Of a stretch of DNA of 64,000 nt, positions 21,459-33,004 are shown piece by piece (position 1 is the first letter of the stretch; the number at the start of each line of letters is the position of its first letter). Made by a program: the position numbers and the translations under genes. The notes beneath the pieces were generated by a model. That model ran no database searches and had not been told where the DNA came from. It saw only the letters and a list, made by a program, of their open reading frames with translations. The DNA comes from Boesenbergia rotunda (taxonomy: Eukaryota; Streptophyta; Magnoliopsida; Zingiberales; Zingiberaceae), in NCBI GenBank assembly GCA_024364735.1, contig JAGFNQ010001622.1:221358-285357 (forward strand), written 5' to 3'.

Positions 21459-24400
21459 ACGATCGGGAATGGTAAGTTTTCAATATTTGAAAATCCAATA
21501 TTTATCACAAATAACATGATTGATTCATATAAGTTAGTTAAGGTTAATATGTTAGAAAACTTAATTCACAACCTTGCTGATTTTAGAAAACCTGAGTTTT
21601 ATTTCAATTATGATATAACTTAGATCATTTTTGTCATGTTTTTTTTATGCTTAGAATTAGGATTGATTAGTTTAATGAGTAAAGAGTTACTTAAAACTTG
21701 AAAACCTAGTATTGGGAGGAGGTGAGATGATAGTACGTTAGGGAAGCCCTTCTAATAAGGTCAAGTATACACTACTTGGTTTGTTTAGTCTGGTGGAACT
21801 AGCCGAAGCTACCGATCCAAGACCCAAACTAGTTAGACCAAAATCTTTCAAGAAGTAGCTTGAAGATGAATTTTCTATAAAAGGCTTTGTCAAGGAAAGG
21901 GTTGATGATCCAATAAGGCTACGACCAAAGAAGGACTTGTGCCTCGCCAAGACCTAGAAGCCAATTATTGAAAATCAAATTCACTTTACTATTGCTAAAT
22001 TTGAATCTAACACATGTTTCAAGTAAATCTTATATTTAACACTAATTCAAAGATAAAATTAATGCATCTCACAAAACAGGTAAGGATATCTTGTCTTGTC
22101 ACTTAGAACTGGGTGAGATATCTAGGGCCTAATTATATAGTTCAATACTTTTTCAAAATCAACTCAATTTTTTTAAAAAAAAATTAATTCTAAATTAACT
22201 CTATATGTTTTCCACTCAACATTTTTCAAAAAATTGAATTTCATTTGTTTTCAAAATTAACTCATCAAACTAAGTCTTGATTGAATTAATACTAAGATCT
22301 AGGACTTGATTGGGTCAATTATTGGTAAAACCAAGTCAACATAGTCAAACCTAGTCAATACTGAAGACCCTTCAAGCACTTAGACAAAGTCAGACGAGTC
22401 AGATACAAGGGGAGATTTTTTAATATTTTTCGAAAAATTTAGATTTTTTCAAAAACCTTATGCTGTAAAATTTAGTATCATCTCAAAATAAGGTTTTCAA
22501 AAATTTGATTCAAAAACCCTAGTATATTACTATCTCTTTGAAAAATTATTATCATTTCAAAATATCTTTGAAAAATTATTATCATTTCAAAATATCTTAA
22601 ATTTGATTCAAAAACCCTCGTATATTACTATCTCTTTGAAAAATTATTATCATTTCAAAATATCTTAAATTTGATTCAAAAACCTTCGTATATTGCTATC
22701 TCTTTGAAAAATTATTATCATTTCAAAATATCTTTGAAAAATTATTATCATTTCAAATATTCCTCGAAAACTGTGCTACCATTCCAAATTGTGTTGAAAA
22801 TTACCATACTGTTATTCAAAACTATTCTTTTAATTTTAATAAACCTTAAAGACTCAGAGGAGGATTAACTTGTGGTCAATAAGCCTCTTAGGACTGTGTC
22901 AGGTTTAGGGGGAGTTCAAATTAAAAGAAGAAGTTTAAAAATATTATGTTCTCAAACTATCACTCATGTTCTGTTTAAAACTATGCTATCATTTCAAAAT
23001 ATGTCTTTCAAATACTCAGTTTTTCGAAATATTAATACTTTAAAATTCATTTTAAGAATTGTGCTTGATTCCCTTTTGATTTTGACAAACCCTAAAGACA
23101 CAAAGGAAGTCTACTTCATGATCTACAAGGACTCCTAGGAAGTGTCAAATTTAGGGGGAGTCTAAATCGAAAGAAATTATTTCTGACAATTATTTTTCAA
23201 AATTATTAGATAATTCTTATAATTTGAATCAAACCTTAAAACTCATAGGAAGAGTACTTGTAGTCAACAAGCATCCTAGGATTGGGTCAAGTTTAGGGGG
23301 AGATCAAATTAAAAGAATTATTGAGCATTTTCAAAATTATATGTTTTCATGCACTGCACTCTTAAAATCCTTTTGAAAACATAAATAATTTTTCTTTCAA
23401 AATAATATCATTTTAAATTATTTTGCTTATATATATATCATCACTTTCAAAATTTTAATTTACTTTAGAATACTTTTAAAATCCTTCTAAAATACTTTTG
23501 AAAATAATACTTACTTGACTTTGAAAATTTTCCAGGACACTTAGGGAAATGTCCTTGTAATTAACAAGGTTTCCTAGGATTGTGTCAGACTGGAAAAGAA
23601 ACTGATTCAAGTATTATATTTTTAAAATAAAAATAAAATTGTTTTTAAATAATATCTTTCAAAAGTACTTCTATTTTTCAAAATATAATATTTTCAAAAG
23701 TACTAATACTTTTCAAGGCAATAATGTTCTAAGTGCGTGAATTTTCTCAAAGACTTGCCTACAAATACAATTTTTTTTTTACTTTTCAAAGTGGAGTTTT
23801 GTTGGTGCAATTTAAAGCCTTTTGCAATGCCTTCAAGAGTCATATTAAATATTTTTATATTTTCAAAACTCATAGGCTCTGATACACAATTTTTTTAAAA
23901 AAAACTTATTTCAAAATATATTTCTTTATTGATATATAGCCAAGGGGGAGAGCAAGAAAGAGAGAAAGGAATTTTTCTATATTTAACTTTTATCTCTTTT
24001 TCAAAAAGCAAAGCAAAAATTTCTAAGTACTTCAAATTGTTTTTAAGTGCTAAGTGCTATTAAAATTTCAAACTACTTCAAGTGCTTTCAAGTATTTCTA
24101 GTGCTTCAAAATTTTCTAAGTATTTCTAAGTGTTTCAAATTTGTTAAGTGCATGTTTTTTCCTAAGTAAAATTTTTCTTAGTAAACAAATTTGTCTAAGC
24201 AATAACTTTTTGAAAATTTTGGTAAATTTTTCTAAGTAAAGTTTTTGTTGGTGAAAAACTTGTCTAGAAATTTCTTAAAGATTTTGTTTTTTAAAATACA
24301 TAAAGTATTTCCAAGCAAATTCTTCTAAGTGTGCAAATTCTTTTAAAACAAATTTGAACATTTTTTTTAGGGAAATGTGGCTTCAAAATTTTGCCTAAGT

Positions 24401-24702
24401 AAAATTCTTTTTGCAAAGCCTTGTAAGTAAAAGTTCTTTTAAAAAAAAATTAGGTTTGCAAAACTTTTCAAAATTAAAAACCTTGTTCGCCCATGTATGT
24501 TTTTGATATATGTCAAAGGGGGAGGAAAGGTCAAAGTTAAGTATCAAAATTAAGTATTATAAAGGATTTCTTTTCAAATCTACATTTATTCTGTTCATAA
24601 CTGTTATACTTCATTGATTGGCTATTATACTTCATTGATTGTTACTTTCTTTTCTTATCAATTATAAGTTTTTACTTAACTTTGAATTGTGTTGCCATAA
24701 AT
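21459..24702 (+). other. copia internal region without pol
   Basis: This is 3.2 kb of AT-rich sequence with no protease, integrase or reverse-transcriptase motif in any frame. Near-identical modules of TTTAGGGGGAG followed by (T/A)TCAAATTAAAAG or similar recur at about 22905, 23149 and 23293. Further GGGGGAG tracts occur near 23943 and 24516. They look like duplicated polypurine-tract modules. Confidence 0.75.
22495..22765 (+). repeat. Tandem repeat inside copia element
   Basis: A compound array alternates TTTGAAAAATTATTATCATT..CAAAATATC (about 33 bp) with AAATTTGATTCAAAAACCCT..GTATATTACTATCTC. Three higher-order copies of 73-105 bp are visible, with only a few substitutions between them. 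Confidence 0.85.
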
Positions 24703-24717
24703 CAAAAAGGGGGAGAT
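24703..24717 (+). promoter_or_regulatory. Polypurine tract of copia element
   Basis: AAAAAGGGGGAGAT directly precedes the 3' LTR (TGTTGG at 24718). It is the plus-strand primer site for reverse transcription. Confidence 0.85.
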
Positions 24718-26128
24718 TGTTGGTGCAGGAAGCACCATATCGAACCTTGTTTTGATATTGGCAAAGGATTCAAAGTTAAGTACTATTTGTGATCTAATAA
24801 AGTTACTCAAGTGTGCAGGAAAGTCCTAGTTGATCTAGGCAATAAGTCCTGGCCACGGGCTGGGCAACTAAGTCCTGACATAAGGTTGGGCAATAAGTCC
24901 TGGTCATGGACTGGGCACTAAGTCCTGGCCGAGGGCTGGGCACTGAAGACCTGGTTCGAGGAATTGGGCACTAAGACTTGGCCGAGGGCTGGGCACCGAA
25001 GACTTGGTTCGAGGAATTGGGCACTAAGACCTGGCCGGGGGCTGGGCACCGAAGACCTGCTCGGAAGGTGGGCATTAAGACCTGGTCGCGGATTGGGCAC
25101 GAAGACCTAGTGAGTAAAGCTGAGCAAAAGTCCAACCGGAGGAGCCGGTTAGCAAAAGGTAAATTCTCCTGAGAGGAGTAGGTGAGGACGCGCTCCCCGT
25201 CGAGGGAACAGTAGGCATCAGTTCGACCTAGGGTTCCATTTGGGAGACCCAAAGTCAGAACCAAGACAGCTACGGCTGTAAAAACTAACTAACATTCTTG
25301 CCTTGTTTGTTGTGGAACTAACCTTGGATGCAGGAACCAAAGGAATGTGTTTCTGTAGCTCAGAACGCCCCAAAGAAGAGGGGCAGCAGCTGGGCTAGGC
25401 GCCCGGGAGGTCCCGGGCGCCCAAGGTCAAAGCCAAACGAGCAGTTAAGCAAGAATCGCTTCGGAAGCATACTGGGCCAGGCGCCCTGATGGTCTCGGGC
25501 GCCCTGAAGGTCCCGGGCGCCCTGGGTCCAAGCCAAAACTGTGATCGAAGCAAACTCAGCCACGAAGCCAGCAGACCAAGTCAACCGGGGCACCCCCAGT
25601 GTCCCGGGCGCCCCCGTCAGCTCCGAGGCCGATTCTGGAGGGATAAGCGCTGACCGAGCTGTGGATGAGGTTTCTCGGATCCGTAGGCACGTGTCAGGTG
25701 CCCCCAGGAGCAGTATAAAAGGGGCTCGATCCCTAAGGCTTCGACATCACTTTTTCCAACGCTTCCAAGTTCTTTGTTCAAGCGCTCTGCTCCGGCAAAC
25801 TCCGTTCTCGACATTCTAGCGCCGACGACGACCCTCCGCTCCGAAGTACGATCCACACCGGACGTCGGTAACGAAGAGTACATTTGTTTAGTTACTGCAC
25901 TCATATTGTAATAATTTCTGTAACCTTTTTGTGCTATTATAGAATTGCCCACAGTAAACGGTCAAGGACTGTGGGCCTTGGAGTAGGAGCTGAACGCGAC
26001 TCCGAACCAAGTAAAACTACTTGAGTTCTGTGTGTTTTGTTTAAATTCCGCTGTGTACTTTCTCTTTTCAATCAGAAACGTTTTCACGATATTCACCCCC
26101 CCCTCTATCGTGTTTACTCGATCCAACA
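24718..26128 (+). repeat. 3' LTR of copia element
   Basis: It spans 1411 bp and is nearly identical to the 5' LTR. It differs by scattered substitutions and about 50 bp more of the GGGCAC..AAGACCTGG tandem unit (24900-25110). TATA box TATAAAAG is at 25714-25721. Confidence 0.93.
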
Positions 26129-26575
26129 ATTACGTCCAAACATATCCAACTAGACCTGCTGGATAAAAGATACTATAATCAAGAGACGATACACACAGTA
26201 AGCCATGAATAAAACAACTTTTGATTTCTCTTTCATTGAAAATGACTTTTTGTCTCTTCCTAAAAATATTGCTGATGAGATGAATTACCATCAAATTATC
26301 TCGTAGATTATATTTTCATAAGCATCAATGTCTATAGCTATCAGATTCCAGATGGTTGAAGATATAGTACTATAATCAAGGCCCTCTAGTAAAAAAAAGG
26401 GGTAAATTGCGAAGATGCTGCCAACATACATAAGTTTCAAGGAAAAGAGAACAGTCTCACAATTCATCAACGTTGGGATGGAATATTTTGTTCAGACAGC
26501 CAATTGAAGGAGACTTGTATGGATAAGCATCTGGTAGCTCAACACGAATTTTCCACCCGCCACCTTCATAAGGAC

Positions 26576-28010
26576 CTGTAAGAACAAAAGTTACAGAACT
26601 TGTAAGAACAAAAGTTATAGAACTTGTAAGAACAAAATTGAAGCTTTTTAATTGTTAGCTTCCCCCCAGTGTCATAGCAGTAAAATCTCCAGAGGTATAT
26701 TGTCATTTTATAATATAAAATATATAATAAAAACGGAGAATAATTAAATTTAACGATAAACTTTCAATAGGAACTTTACAAGCTCAGGCGATCAACCCAA
26801 TCAAACATAAAATACCTATAAATTTAGGTGGGCATATTGGAATTTTAAGCGCACACAAAATCTTGCCCATTGGACAAAGGCAAGAGAGCGGCTGTGCCTA
26901 TAGAAACTCAAGGGGATAATCCATTTGTCCTTCCTTATTGGGTTGTATCGACAAAAGGTGCATGCGGACATAGTAGCTACTTAACAACGGTAAAAGCACC
27001 TCTCCAAGTCAATAGTGTTCCTAGTAGGTGGATTCGATGTAATGAAGGCCTAGACAGACCATGGAACCTTCGCCATCCTTGTAATCATAGTAATTAAAGA
27101 GTTGGTTTATGGAATGCTCAATTGATTTCCTCCAATAGCCACAATTTTGGGACTCCCCACAATCTTTTCACTAGCGAGAGAGGTATCCTCCAAAACACTA
27201 AACTGTCATCATATGGTCTCAATCAAGAACCTTGAGAATTGAATGTAGACCCTAAAATTAACTCAACAAAAAACAAGGTAAACATGCTACAACCGTATTC
27301 CTACCATAGGTCACATATTGCCCAAATTTTGGGATGCATGGTTAAATTTGTGACCAAAAAAGAATAAATTGTGTCCACATTCTTGGATGAGCACACTTAT
27401 GAATGAAAAGAATTGAAACATGATATCTAACATCACAAAACCAGTATGAAAATTGATTGCATAAAATCTAACATCACAAACCAAATATTACAATTACAAT
27501 ACATATATATATATATATATAGAATCTGATCTAAGCAATTAGAAACGGTAAGATAAGCAATTAGAAACGGTTAGATAAGCAAATTAGAATCCCATATGTA
27601 TGAAAACACTATTATTGTCACAAAATCTGATATAAGCAATTAGAACCTCATAGAAATTCTCAACACTTGATTTCATTAAACAGATAGGAACGTAAGAAAG
27701 ATACTCCATTCAATTCATACAATATTCAACAATACAGGTTATTTAATTATTTCTAAAAAAAATAGGATGTTGTAGGATTGTTAACAGTTTGTTTATGGTA
27801 GAAAAAACTAAACTATATCTGATTCTGATCTAGATTATGATTACTATCAATGAATAATAAAATGAGAGAAATAAGTTAAAATGGTATAGTTTAGAAACAT
27901 GACAACCTTCAATCAAGCTAACAAGGAAAAAAAATTCAAAAGTTTCACATAATGCATAATATTTAAAACGGAAGAATTTTATGCTTCTGGAAATTAGCTG
28001 TAAGCCTAGA
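26576..28010. other. Non-coding stretch upstream of E2 exon
   Basis: AT-rich, with a two-to-three-copy repeat of AACTTGTAAGAACAAAAGTT at 26577-26640 and a TA run near 27500-27523. An 18-bp unit (AATTAGAAACGGTAAGATAAGC) is repeated near 27535-27585. The expected N-terminal E2 exons were not found. A 75-aa plus-strand frame at 26870-27097 has no recognisable motif. Confidence 0.5.
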
Positions 28011-28016
28011 TACCTT

Positions 28017-28526
28017 GGTTAAACGACGAAGCCCTAGCTTGGAGGAGGGGGTCGACGTGAAGCACTAGCTTGGAGGCGCAGCCAGATTGAAGAGCGCTAG
28101 AGCTTGAAGGCGCTGTAGCTTGAAGGAGGGGTCGACGGCGAATCCCTAGCTTGAAGGCGCTGTAGCATGGAGGAGGGGTCGACGGCGAAGCCCTAGCTTG
28201 AAGGCGACTCGACGACAACGCCCTAGCTTGGCTTCGATCGACGACGAGAGAGAGAGAGAGCGAGGGCGGTTTGCTTCGGGGGGAGAGAGAGAGGGCTCGT
28301 CGGCGAAGAGTAGGAGGGCGAAGAGAGGAAGCGCGAGAGCGGCGAAAAATTTCGCCTCGGTGAGTCGACGCGAGAGACGGGGAGAAGAGGTTTAAGAAAA
28401 TCTTTTTTAAAAAAGAATTAAGAGAGGAAGAGGAAATGTTTAAAAACAGAAAAAATTAAAAAATGCCAGGTTGGATGGACGTCGCGCACAGTGGCGCGTT
28501 TTTCCCTCGCGCAGGTGAACAACGCT
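28017..28526 (-). repeat. Right long terminal repeat copy (TIR-R)
   Basis: Inverted copy of 7611-8175. Reading inward on the minus strand it gives the same AGCGTTGTTCACC.. edge, CT-rich block and GCTAGGGCTTCGCCGTCGA tandem units. It then ends at CCAAG/GTATCT (28014/28013), which looks like a splice donor facing the E2 exons. Outer flank: GTATATATATATTTGATATG. Confidence 0.8.
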
Positions 28527-28548
28527 GTATATATATATTTGATATGTT

Positions 28549-28953
28549 GCGGATCGCGTACGTGGCCCCTGCCTGGTCGGTCAAGTTGACCAATCAGGCA
28601 AGTGCCTGATCAGTCAGGGAAGTCCCTGACCGATCAGGCACCTTCCTGATCGGTCAGGGACTTCCCTGACCGATCAGGAAGTTGGCTGATTAGTCAACTT
28701 GATCGATCCGCCGTTACCCAATGCCGACGGGTTCACCGCTATCCGACGGGTTCACCGTTACCACTAGGGTTCACCGCACCCCCTAGGGTTATAGTTTTGT
28801 TCAGGGGCAGTGGCCGAAGGCCGCCGATGGTGTCCGATCGACGATCGGCCACCATTGGCGCAGCGAGTTGCCAGACCGATCAGGCAGTTGCCTGATCGGT
28901 CTGGCGCTTGGTCCGCACGCGGTCCGCACCGCACGGTCCGCAGCAGATCATTT

Positions 28954-29005
<52 letters not shown>

Positions 29006-29108
29006 GATTTTGCTCTCCTGCGGACCGTGATGTGCCGACTTCCCGTGCGGACCAGACACCCAGACCGATCAGGGAAGTCCCTGATCGATCTGGTGCCCCG
29101 GTCACGTA
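28549..29108. mobile_element. Foldback/TIR element, left part
   Basis: The left end GCGGATCGCGTACGTGGCCCC is matched in inverted form by the sequence directly right of the Sirevirus (43893-43906, reading GTGGACCGCGTACGTGACC on minus across the empty site). The body is rich in hairpins: TGATCGGTCAGGGACTTCCC and its complement recur at 28600-28700 and 28880-28905. A core (28720-28850) contains GACGGGTTCACCG, GGCCGAAGGCCGCCG and TGTCCGATCGACGATCGG, also present in the MITE at 304-687. A (TA)n microsatellite is at about 28955-29005. The element is cut after ACGTA (29104-29108) by the copia insertion. Confidence 0.65.
28955..29005. repeat. (TA)n microsatellite
   Basis: About 50 bp of uninterrupted TA. 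Open frames of 108-135 aa reading IYIYIY across it are artefacts. Confidence 0.95.
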
Positions 29109-29667
29109 TGTTGGAACTTGGATGGCTAGAGAGGGGGGGTGAATATAGCCAGACACAAAAATCGCTTTCACTTTTGAGATTTCTCTGCAGTTAGGGTTAG
29201 TAGCACAGCGGAAGCAAAAATAAAACAGAGTATAACTGCAGGAATAAAAAGCAAACCAAAAACGCTAACAAGGATCATTTACAAGGTCTGGGGATAACTT
29301 GCCCCTACTCCTTAGCGTGCCCTTAAGGTGAGTGATCCCTTGATCGTCGACAAATCAAGCCCTGGGAAATCCGGATATCAAATCCTCCTTCTAGGTGAAA
29401 AAATCTCTCCACACAAATGTCTCAATAGAGTATATGGAATGAAAGCACAGAGACACAAGGAAAGATCTTACAGATCGCTAACAAAGCACAAGGATGAGAA
29501 TCGGAGAACAGATCACCGAGCATAGCACAGCACCACCAACACAAGAGCTCCCAGCTCTTTGTTTGCTTGCTGATCCACTCGCAACTTCCTCTACAAACTC
29601 ACGGTTGCTGCTTTGCAAGAGATCACTTCAAAGTGTTGAATGAATGCTCAAGAGTTGAAGAAGCAGC

Positions 29668-31866
29668 TGTTAGATGTGTATACTGAAAGACATGCTTCTT
29701 TTATATATATGAACATCTTTATTTTGAAAAGAGAATCACAACCACACTAGGTGCCTGTTTATATTAGTACATACATGAAGTCCAATTACTTTGCATTGTA
29801 GATAACATGGTGTGTGGTGTCACACGGAAGATCATGTTATCAGTTCCTTGCTTAGTATAAATAGAGGCCCACAACCGAGATGGAATTGGACAACCCATCG
29901 GAATAGTTGTAGTGTAATTAGGTGTGGTTGGTCTTGACCATAGGATTACACTAGTGTGCTTTGAGTATATTGAGCAGGACCAAAACGCGAGGTTCTCCAA
30001 TTTGTACTGACTCGATAATTGGATAGGACCTCAAACTTTATTATGGAGTACGATCCCTTAATCCCGATATAATAACGGGCATATATTATTAACTATTATT
30101 TCTTTAATTTACCAATGGGCGAGATCTATTTTGTTAGATTGATAGGCCCGGTAAGTTGGGAGATAATATTAATAATATGATGTGCCGTTGATTATTGACG
30201 GAATCCGTGTCCTGGTGAGTCGGGTTGATGATGCCCCCTTGATGAGCTCGAAAGGTTCATCATGCTAAACCCTGCAGGTGGATTTGATCCGGCATGATGA
30301 TGAGGTCGAGTGGTACTAATCAAGGATCCAGAAGTTAATTAATTTAAATTGTCAGTAATTTAATTAATTAACGAGCATTCGAAATCTTAAACACGGGGGG
30401 ATGGACGACTTGTAATAAGTGGAGCCCATATGTAAATATGGGGGTTGGTGAGGTAATTCAATGAAGGCCCTTTAGTGGAATGGATCCTCATTAATGGACC
30501 GGGTCCATTAGCAGGCCAAGATCCAACTCCTCCTCATGGTCCCTACCGTAGCCCTATATATACCCCACGGTGGCATGAAACCAAATTGATGATTAATCTA
30601 ATAGATCACAAAAATCCTCTTCTTTCCTTTCTTGCTCTCTCTCTCTTTTTCTCCAAGCGGCGCCTAACGGCAAGAGCAGTTCGTTCTCCACCGATTAATT
30701 GCGTGGCAATTATTTTTCTCCGTTTTCAATTGCATTGCATGCAATTAAAAACGGCTTCTCCATCGATTTCAATTGCATTGCATGCAATTAAAAACGGCTT
30801 GTCCATCGATTAATTGCATGGCAATTATTCTTTCTCCGTTTTCAATTGCATCATCGATTAATTGCGCATGGTGATTAATTGCATTGGCATGCAATTTGAG
30901 CAGAATAGTTTTTCTGCTTTTGGGCAGAAAAAAATTACTTGAGCAGAATTTTTCAAGTGGAGGAAAAAAACTTCCGAGGAAAATTCTCAATGGAGAATTT
31001 CAAGAGGAGGAAGGTTGCGTGAGCAACTTTCCAGCTTCTAGGGAAATTCTCGGTGAGAATTTTCGAGTGGAGGAAGTCAACTTCTGAGAAAAATTCTCGA
31101 TGGAGAATTTCAAGAGAAGGAAGGTTGCGTGACCTTCCAGCCTCTAATGAAATTCTCGGTGAGAATTTTCAAGAGAAGGAAGATTGCTTCTTCCATGCTT
31201 CGGTGGAGAATTCCAATTGGAGGAAGATTGCCTCTTCCTGGCTTGGTGGAGAGTTAATTCACGATGGAGAACAGAAAGCTTTCGGCCTTCTTCAGATCTT
31301 CGGTGGAGGAGAGGAATAGCAAGGTTTTGTGTTTGGATTATCTTCTCCTTTGAAGCGGCCGGCGACATTCCTTTGGTTAGGGGATGGTTGGCGCAAGGAG
31401 AAGGGATCAACTTGGTGATCACGGTTCTTGGTAGATCGTCGCCCACACGACGTCCAAGAGGGGAGGGTCATACGGTAGAAGATCGTAAGGTAACGGAAGG
31501 TATATTCTTCCTCGACTCCTTTCGTTACGTTATTTTGTGGCTTATATATTTGTCTCGTCATTTCATGTTTGTTATTTAATTATTTTGATTGCGAATCATA
31601 GTCAATAATTATTTAATTGGACCCCGACCATAAACACAAAAGCCGGCGATCAACTCGTCGCCTTTTCCGCGGTCGAACGGTCGAGCAAATTGCAAGACCA
31701 ATTTTGGTAATTGGCTAAGTTGCAATTTGAATCGTTCGATACGGCACGAGATGGTCGATGGTAAACGACACTCTATTCAGATTAAATTTTTTAATCCGTA
31801 GGCATAGAGAGGTCTCTCGGATCGACCAGGTATCCGCTTAGGAAACCCACCAAGCCATACCCAACA
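29668..31866. mobile_element. Solo LTR nested in the Sirevirus LTR
   Basis: A 2199-bp insertion is flanked by a 5-bp duplication GCAGC (29663-29667, 31867-31871). It starts TGTTAGATGTGT and ends ATACCCAACA, i.e. TG...CA ends with short inverted TGTT/AACA. The partner LTR at 42345 shows the empty site. It has no PBS, polypurine tract, coding domain or internal LTR copy, so it is best read as a solo LTR left by recombination. TATA-like motifs: GTATAAATAGAGG (near 29858) and CTATATATACC (near 30553). It also holds CATTGCATGCAATTAAAAAC tandem/palindromic units (30735-30900) and repeats of TTCTCGGTGAGAATTTTC (30990-31175). Confidence 0.85.
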
Positions 31867-32309
31867 GCAGCTTGTTCACATAGAGTTCTATATGAGCTCT
31901 TTCTCCACTTCGCAGCTTAACCTGCTTTGCATCGCCAGCATCGCCAGGTCACAGATGCTCCTGTGGAGCTCACCAGCTGCTCACCTACAACAGGCCAGCT
32001 ACCCCTGACCTCCTCTGAACTCACTGAATCCCCTCCAGTCGAGCCCCAGGTCATCAGCTTCTCAGCCGTTGCAGTTCACGCCAGAGGACGTTATATCCTG
32101 CGGAAGCAAACAGCCAAACCTGCTGTTGATAAAGCCTCAGTTTGACTCTCCCTGAGTAAACCTGATTTACCTGCACACTTAGTAGCTTATTAGCTCAGCA
32201 GATCAACAGAGAATCAACAATCAGAGGTTAAGAGCAGAGATCAGTAGCGAATTAGCAGAGACACATAACGCGATCAGAACTCTGACAGCGCTTTTGAATA
32301 AAGCTGTCA

Positions 32310-32900
32310 GCTACTGATCGGTCACCGGACCGATCAGAGTGACTCCTGATCAGTCACCAGACCGATTGGGATAGGCCCAGTCCGATCAAGCTCCAGCCTG
32401 ATCGGTCCATAGTGAGAAGCCATAAATCGCGACCTTCTGGTGATCGGTCACCCTGACCGATCACAGATCGTGGATCGGTCCCCGGACCGATCCATAGCAT
32501 TACTGGGATTCCCAGCTTTCGCAGCCAGACCTCACTGATCGGTCACCAGACCGGTCAGGTTGTGTCCTGATTGGTCCGGGGACCGATCAGGGCATGCCCT
32601 GACCGATCAGGATGCATCCTGATCGGTTATAGTGAGAAGCTCGCGACATTGATCGTTCAGCCTGACCGATCATGAAATCCCACGAAACCTACTGACCTCT
32701 CCCTGATCGCTCACCAGAACGATCAGGAGCCCTCCCTGATCGGTCACCAGACCGATCAGGAGATGATCAGTAGCCTCACAAAGTCACTGTATGCTCCCTG
32801 ATCGGTCATCAGACCGATCGGACATAGCTGGATCGGTCACCAGACTGATCCACGAGGGAACACCGTGCCAACTTCCCTGATCGATCACCAGACCAATCCA
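32310..32900. repeat. GATCGGTC/GACCGATC hairpin array (3' LTR)
   Basis: About a dozen units of the form CTGATCGGTCACCAGACCGA or close variants. Each is a self-complementary arm pair around a 3-6 base loop, separated by 20-40 bp of unrelated sequence. The same order of units occurs in the other LTR at 42785-43375. Confidence 0.92.
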
Positions 32901-33004
32901 TGCAAGGCCAAATCCACTCTAAGTCAAGAGAACGGGCTCCTAGCCTTCTCTGACTCGTGCTCAGTCTCTCGGACCAAGACTCCATGCCCAGTCTCACTCA
33001 CCGG

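Larger units (their letters stand above)
18902..26128 (+). mobile_element. Non-autonomous Ty1/copia (Sirevirus-like) LTR element
   Basis: The element is complete, with LTRs 18902-20262 and 24718-26128, each TGTTGGTGCAGG...ATCCAACA. It is flanked by a 5-bp duplication ATTAC (18897-18901, 26129-26133). A primer-binding site TGGTATCAGAGC follows the 5' LTR, and an AAAAAGGGGGAGAT polypurine tract precedes the 3' LTR. Only a gag-like ORF is present. The 3.2 kb where pol should be is AT-rich and non-coding. Several extra GGGGGAG tracts lie upstream of the 3' LTR, a known Sirevirus habit. The two LTRs look nearly identical apart from a repeat-number difference, so the insertion is fairly recent. It must move in trans. 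Confidence 0.92.
18245..26575 (-). pseudogene. Ubiquitin-conjugating enzyme E2, fragmentary, split by copia element
   Basis: Three minus-strand exons are recognised. 26575-26461 encodes GPYEGGGWKIRVELPDAYPY and KSPSIGCLNKIFHPNVDEL. 18623-18495 encodes DLLNIFEVFLLQLLLYPNP and LDPLNGDAASLLLKDQIQYE. 18372-18245 encodes EYCERYAKSKMENISDGSD and an acidic tail to a TGA at 18245-18247. Splice junctions are GT/AG with matching phases (K|E-Y-C). The blocks match the plant E2 group with an acidic C-terminal tail (Arabidopsis UBC4/5/6-like). E2s accept ubiquitin from E1 on a cysteine and pass it on with an E3. The short exon that carries the catalytic cysteine, expected between the first two exons here, was not found, nor were the N-terminal exons. 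A 7.2-kb copia element lies in the intron between 18623 and 26461. Confidence 0.85.
7611..28526. mobile_element. Probable gene-capturing TIR element (Pack-MULE-like)
   Basis: Two copies of a 0.5-0.56 kb sequence lie in inverted orientation at 7611-8175 and 28017-28526. Each begins at its outer edge AGCGTTGTTCACCTGCGCGA. Between them sit the last three exons of a HAK-type transporter (plus) and at least three exons of a UBC E2 (minus). Each piece lacks its 5' exons and is read away from the nearest terminal repeat. Removing the LINE (8886-17033) and the copia element (18902-26128), each with one copy of its target duplication, leaves about 5.5 kb, in the size range of Pack-MULEs. No transposase is visible. 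A clear target-site duplication is not preserved (left flank CTGATACAT, right flank GTATATATA). The alternative is two independent insertions of one repeat family around two convergent degraded genes. Confidence 0.55.

Noticed and set aside
22495..22765. CRISPR-like regularly spaced repeat
   Set aside because: The repeats are AT-rich tandem units in a plant retrotransposon. The spacers are also repeated and there are no cas genes.
28764..29194. Frames of 108-135 aa containing IYIYIY runs
   Set aside because: They are translations of a (TA)n microsatellite inside a foldback element.
32310..32900. Hairpin array as a series of transcription terminators
   Set aside because: No T-tracts follow the stems, and the array is an LTR component repeated in both LTRs of a eukaryotic element.
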